In this document: positions 61,374 to 64,000 of the stretch, piece after piece
How the letters are laid out: every line of letters starts with the position of its first letter
Position numbering within the stretch: position 1 is the first letter of the stretch
Assembly: GCF_036108815.1 (NCBI RefSeq)
Contig: NZ_CP107985.1
Location: 1,364,001-1,428,000 of the forward strand
DNA: 64,000 nt
Source of the DNA: Streptomyces sp. NBC_00353
GTDB taxonomy: Bacteria; Actinomycetota; Actinomycetes; Streptomycetales; Streptomycetaceae
Direction: 5' to 3'
Translations under genes and position numbers: made by a program
Notes under the pieces: generated by a model
What the model saw: only the letters and a program-made list of their open reading frames with translations
What the model was told of the DNA's origin: nothing
Database searches by the model: none

Positions 61374-62252
61374 TCAGGACCGGCTGACAGAAATGTCGTC
61401 GGGGGCGTCGAGGGGGACCGGGGTGAGGTCGATGGGAGATGCCTCGCTGTCCGGGATTCCGCCTGACCCGGTGGTGCCGGCGCGCTGCCGGCGGCGGTCG
61501 TTGCACCAGGAGATGGCGCACGCCGCCAGGTACAGCAGGCTGATGGGGGTGGCGAGCAGCAGCATGCTGAGTGGGTCGGTGCTGGGGGTGGCGAGCGCCG
61601 CGAAGGCGGCGATGCCCATGAGCATGCCGCGCCACCAGTTGGCCATCCGGCGTGCGCTGATCACGCCGCCGAGGTTCAGCAGCACGAGGAGGACAGGGAG
61701 TTCGAAGGAGAGGCCGAAGACGAGGACCATGCGGGTGGCGAGGTCGAGGAAGTCGTCGACGGGCAGGAGGTTGGTGGCGTTGTCCGGGGTGAAGGAGATC
61801 AGCACCCGTGTCGTGGTGGGCAGGGTTCCGTACGCCACGGCGGCACCGGTCAGGAACAGGGGGATGCCGGCCCCAAGGAAGATCAGTGTGTACTTCTTCT
61901 CGTCGCGGTGCAGTCCTGGTGCCATGAAGGCCCACAGCTGATACAGCCACACCGGGCTCGCGGCGACGACCCCCGCGGTGATCGACACCTTCAGTGCGAG
62001 GGTGAAGGGTGACAGCAGGCCGTTGAGGGAGATCACGCCGCAGCGGCCCGCGTCCTCCGCGCCGGCGGGTTGGCCCGGAGCGCAGCCGGGCAGGGGATCG
62101 ATGAGGAATCCGATCAGTTGCTTGTAGAACAGGGCCGCAACGACGGTGATGAGCAGGATCGCTCCGACGGCCTTGATCAGGCGGTTGCGCAGCTCGCGCA
62201 GGTGCTCCCCCAGGGACATACGCGCGGCGTCATGTGCTGGTTGGGTCGGCAT
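61374..62252 (-). CDS. tatC: Twin-arginine translocase subunit TatC
   Basis: A 292-residue membrane protein, the signal-peptide receptor of the Tat pathway. The N-terminal SLGEHLRELRNRLIKAVGAI contains the conserved Glu and Arg residues, followed by six helices (SPVWLYQLWAFMAPGLHRDE, FGLSFELPVLLVLLNLGGVI, AALATPSTDPLSMLLLATPI). The C-terminal 45 residues are a Pro/Asp-rich tail. ATG 62252 begins MPTQPAHD; an upstream start at 62282 is less likely. Follows tatA by 65 bp. Confidence 0.95.
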   Translation of the reverse strand: MPTQPAHDAARMSLGEHLRELRNRLIKAVGAILLITVVAALFYKQLIGFLIDPLPGCAPGQPAGAEDAGRCGVISLNGLLSPFTLALKVSITAGVVAASPVWLYQLWAFMAPGLHRDEKKYTLIFLGAGIPLFLTGAAVAYGTLPTTTRVLISFTPDNATNLLPVDDFLDLATRMVLVFGLSFELPVLLVLLNLGGVISARRMANWWRGMLMGIAAFAALATPSTDPLSMLLLATPISLLYLAACAISWCNDRRRQRAGTTGSGGIPDSEASPIDLTPVPLDAPDDISVSRS

Positions 62253-62317
62253 GGGCGGTCCCGGTCCTTTCAAGTGCGGCACCGGCCGCGCGGGTGCTGG
62301 TCGGTGGCTTCGGCGTT

Positions 62318-62578
62318 TCAGCGCCGGTGGGAGGCGTTTGCCTCGGTCGCCTCCGGGGCCGTGTGCCGGCTCTCGGACTCGAGCTGGTGGGCTGCAGCGG
62401 CGTGCACGGTCGGGGGTTCGTCCGTGTCGTCCTTCTGCATGGCTTTGGTCTCGCTCTTGAGGATTCGCAGCGACTGCCCGAAGGAACGGGCCATATCGGG
62501 GAGCCGCTTGGCGCCGAAGAGGAGCACGACGACGACGAGGATGAGAATGATCTCGGGTGCTCCGAGCCTGCCGAACAT
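62318..62578 (-). CDS. tatA: Sec-independent translocase subunit TatA
   Basis: An 86-residue protein with one N-terminal helix (LGAPEIILILVVVVLLFG), the FG hinge and the amphipathic helix AKRLPDMARSFGQSLRILKS, then an acidic and His-rich tail. This is the pore-forming Tat component. GGAAAGGAAACCCCT precedes the ATG. Lies between tatB and tatC on the same strand. Confidence 0.95.
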   Translation of the reverse strand: MFGRLGAPEIILILVVVVLLFGAKRLPDMARSFGQSLRILKSETKAMQKDDTDEPPTVHAAAAHQLESESRHTAPEATEANASHRR

Positions 62579-62728
62579 AGGGGTTTCCTTTCCGAGGATC
62601 TGAAGGCGCAGGGGCGGCGCTCCTGCGCGGGTGGCCTGGCTGTGGGCGGATGCAACAGCCAGGCCCTGCGTGCCGGTCGGTGCGTTGACGGGCCGGGCCG
62701 ACGGCGGGGCGACCGTGAGCCTTCCCGG

Positions 62729-63160
62729 TTACGGACCGTTCTTGTCGAGGCTGTAGTGCCCCGCGCCGGTAGCTTCCATAGGCCCGTGGCCGGTGGCCGC
62801 GGGAGGCGGGCCGGGGGCGGCGGCCTTCGCGAGGCCCTTCGAGGTGTTGGTCCTGGCGCTGTCGAGCGGTTCGTCCCCGAGGCCGAGGTCGGCAGTCAGG
62901 TCGCCCAGGCCCAGGCTCTGGTCACCCAGCAGGTTCTTGGCCACAAAGGTCTTCGGGTTGAGGTCCTCAAGCGTCAGATCCTTGAACTCTGCGGGGAGTT
63001 CGTCGCGAATGCTTGCCTGAGCGCTCTGCGAGAACTCGCGGAGCTTGCGCAGGGTCCGCACGGTGTCGGACACCATCTTGGGGAGCTTGTCGGGCCCGAC
63101 AAGAATGACGGCCAGCACGATCAACGTCACAACTTCGAGTGGGCCGATGTCGGAAAACAT
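62729..63160 (-). CDS. tatB: Sec-independent translocase subunit TatB
   Basis: A 143-residue protein starting MFSDIGPLEVVTLIVLAVIL and VGPDKLPKMVSDTVRTLRKL, with the Glu and G-P hinge typical of TatB, then a long amphipathic helix and a disordered tail. Its NPKTFVAKNLLG region is also seen in actinobacterial TatB proteins. GGGAGG lies 6 nt before the ATG. First gene of a tatB-tatA-tatC cluster. Confidence 0.88.
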   Translation of the reverse strand: MFSDIGPLEVVTLIVLAVILVGPDKLPKMVSDTVRTLRKLREFSQSAQASIRDELPAEFKDLTLEDLNPKTFVAKNLLGDQSLGLGDLTADLGLGDEPLDSARTNTSKGLAKAAAPGPPPAATGHGPMEATGAGHYSLDKNGP

Positions 63161-63332
63161 CCATGCCTCCCGTCGGGGATAGTGAAGGCTCCGCCGCTCC
63201 TGGACAGGAGGCGAACCGTGGCGCGCCAGTCGTCCGGAGGAGAGCCTGCCGAAGGCGGGCCGGCCGCACGACGGTGTACGGCTCCCCGGGGGCTGATCTC
63301 CCCGAGTACGACTGAGCAAGAGCGTTGGCTGC

Positions 63333-63367
63333 GGTCCTGCCCGCCGGAACACCCGGCGGGCAGGACC
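63333..63367 (-). terminator. Perfect 15-bp hairpin before tatB
   Basis: GGTCCTGCCCGCCGG (63333-63347) pairs perfectly with CCGGCGGGCAGGACC (63353-63367) around AACAC. It lies between the hydrolase stop (63527) and the tatB start (63160), so it probably ends the hydrolase transcript. The rest of 63161-63526 holds no gene. Confidence 0.75.
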
Positions 63368-63526
63368 ACTTCGGTCGAGGGCCCCTGCGGTGGGATCAGC
63401 GCAGGAGCCGGGCGAACATACAGGGCTCTTCGGTGAGGAGCTCCGGCTGTTCGAAGGCGGCGACACTGCCGCCCGGTCGAGCTAGTTCCGTCACGCCCGG
63501 GGCGGGCCCGGACGTCTGGCCGTGCG

Positions 63527-64000
63527 CTAGCGGGACGGGCCGGCGGCGCGCCGGTACGGGGCCAGGAAGCGCGTCAGTTCCGACAGCAGCTCCTTGGGGG
63601 CCTGCTCGGCGAGCCAGTGGCCGGCACCGGGGATGACCACGCCTTGCACGTCGTTCGCGAGGGGCTTCATCGCGCCCCCGACCGCTTCACCCCAGCTTTC
63701 CGATCCGCCGATCGCCAGGACGGGCATCGTCAGCTTCTTCTCGATGCGCTTCGCGTTCTGCGCAGTGATGGCGTCCCACGCGCGGTAGAGACCGAAGCCG
63801 CCACGCAGGGTCTCGGGGTCGGAGAAGAGACGGAAGTAGTACTCGCGCGCGTAGTCGGGCAGCTTCTGTCCGCCCTGGATTTCGAACTCGTAGCCGAAGA
63901 AGATCTCTTCCCGGCCCCTGACCAGCTTCTCGGTCAGCTCGTGGTTGACCCGGTTGAACGGGATGTGCCAGAGCCTGTTGTTGTGATCCTCATCGAGGAA
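63527..64000 (-). CDS. Alpha/beta hydrolase (epoxide-hydrolase-like), C-terminal part
   Basis: The frame is open to the window edge, so the N-terminus lies outside; 157 residues are visible. The lid region (HNNRLWHIPFNRVNHELTEK, GREEIFFGYEFEIQGGQKLP, YYFRLFSDPETLRGGFGLYR) matches epoxide-hydrolase/fluoroacetate-dehalogenase relatives. The catalytic His lies in VVIPGAGHWLAEQAPKELLS, and the acid may be near VLAIGGSESWGE. The nucleophile elbow is not visible. Ends in TAG or an equivalent stop at 63527, followed by a strong hairpin. Confidence 0.85.
   Translation of the reverse strand, partial: FLDEDHNNRLWHIPFNRVNHELTEKLVRGREEIFFGYEFEIQGGQKLPDYAREYYFRLFSDPETLRGGFGLYRAWDAITAQNAKRIEKKLTMPVLAIGGSESWGEAVGGAMKPLANDVQGVVIPGAGHWLAEQAPKELLSELTRFLAPYRRAAGPSR

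Noticed and set aside
61234..61950. A minus-strand frame overlapping tatC in another phase
   Set aside because: Arg/Pro/His-rich, without motifs, and overlapping a clear TatC frame.
1..64000. tRNA, rRNA or CRISPR arrays
   Set aside because: No cloverleaf-like segment, no rRNA signature and no regularly spaced repeats were seen on reading either strand.

Overview
The window is high-GC actinobacterial DNA and most likely from a Streptomyces. The coding bias is strongly G/C at third positions. An SsgA-family sporulation gene, two SpoIIE-type phosphatases, a TerD/VWA protein and DUF427, DUF5959 and DUF4236 proteins are all typical of the genus. Mobile elements, many decayed gene stubs and many orphan TetR/MarR/LacI regulators suggest a chromosome arm or another accessory region rather than the core.

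Layout. 1-4 kb: end of an unknown gene, two TetR regulators (one beside a decayed MMPL exporter), a NIPSNAP protein and a frameshifted SsgA-like gene. 4-6.3 kb: an IS110-family element inserted at the very end of a small secreted-protein gene whose promoter carries tandem operators identical to those of the first TetR gene. 6.9-8.2 kb: a SpoIIE phosphatase and a 51-residue membrane protein. 8.6-11.1 kb: a HEAT-repeat gene broken by a complete ISAzo13-family element. 11.3-11.7 kb: stubs of an SDR gene, IS3 and IS30. 12.2-18.2 kb: the best preserved operon, a LacI regulator (with a TTA codon) followed by a sugar ABC transporter of the YtfQ-YtfR-YtfT-YjfF type. 19-23.2 kb: a cN-I 5'-nucleotidase and a redox group (GNAT, pirin, AhpD-like, WrbA). 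24-33 kb: a second SpoIIE phosphatase, an aminopeptidase P opposite a LuxR-type regulator, and PPK2 with a P-type ATPase. 33-41 kb: mostly remnants, with a cupin lipoprotein, a double DUF427 protein, an MJ1316/2H RNA-processing fusion, a DUF5959 protein and a PASTA-like lipoprotein. 41.5-48 kb: an acetolactate-synthase-like enzyme, then a MarR regulator with a divergent membrane transporter, an NmrA-like reductase, two tiny proteins and a SnoaL-like protein. 48-53 kb: TerD/VWA, a DUF4236 remnant, AhpD and a complete IS5-family element carrying two extra genes. 53-60.7 kb: nitrilase, amidohydrolase, FMN split-barrel protein with hemerythrin and divergent TetR, an allene-oxide-cyclase-like secreted protein and a MarR fossil. 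61.4-64 kb: a tatB-tatA-tatC cluster and the end of an epoxide-hydrolase-like gene.

The most notable signal is a palindrome with core GAGCATATGCTC. It lies at the MarR gene (43816-44268) and its divergent partner, and recurs before the SnoaL-like gene, before the nitrilase (inside a 30-bp perfect palindrome) and before the MarR fossil, with a degenerate copy near 53.18 kb. This suggests one MarR-type regulon scattered over about 16 kb, joining a membrane transporter, an NmrA-like reductase, small proteins and a nitrilase; the physiological role is unknown. A roughly 340-bp segment holding the end of the allene-oxide-cyclase-like gene is duplicated (43.24-43.58 and 59.70-60.05 kb). Near one copy only the regulator is intact, near the other only the secreted protein. 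All functional statements rest on reading the translated sequence; no database search was run.
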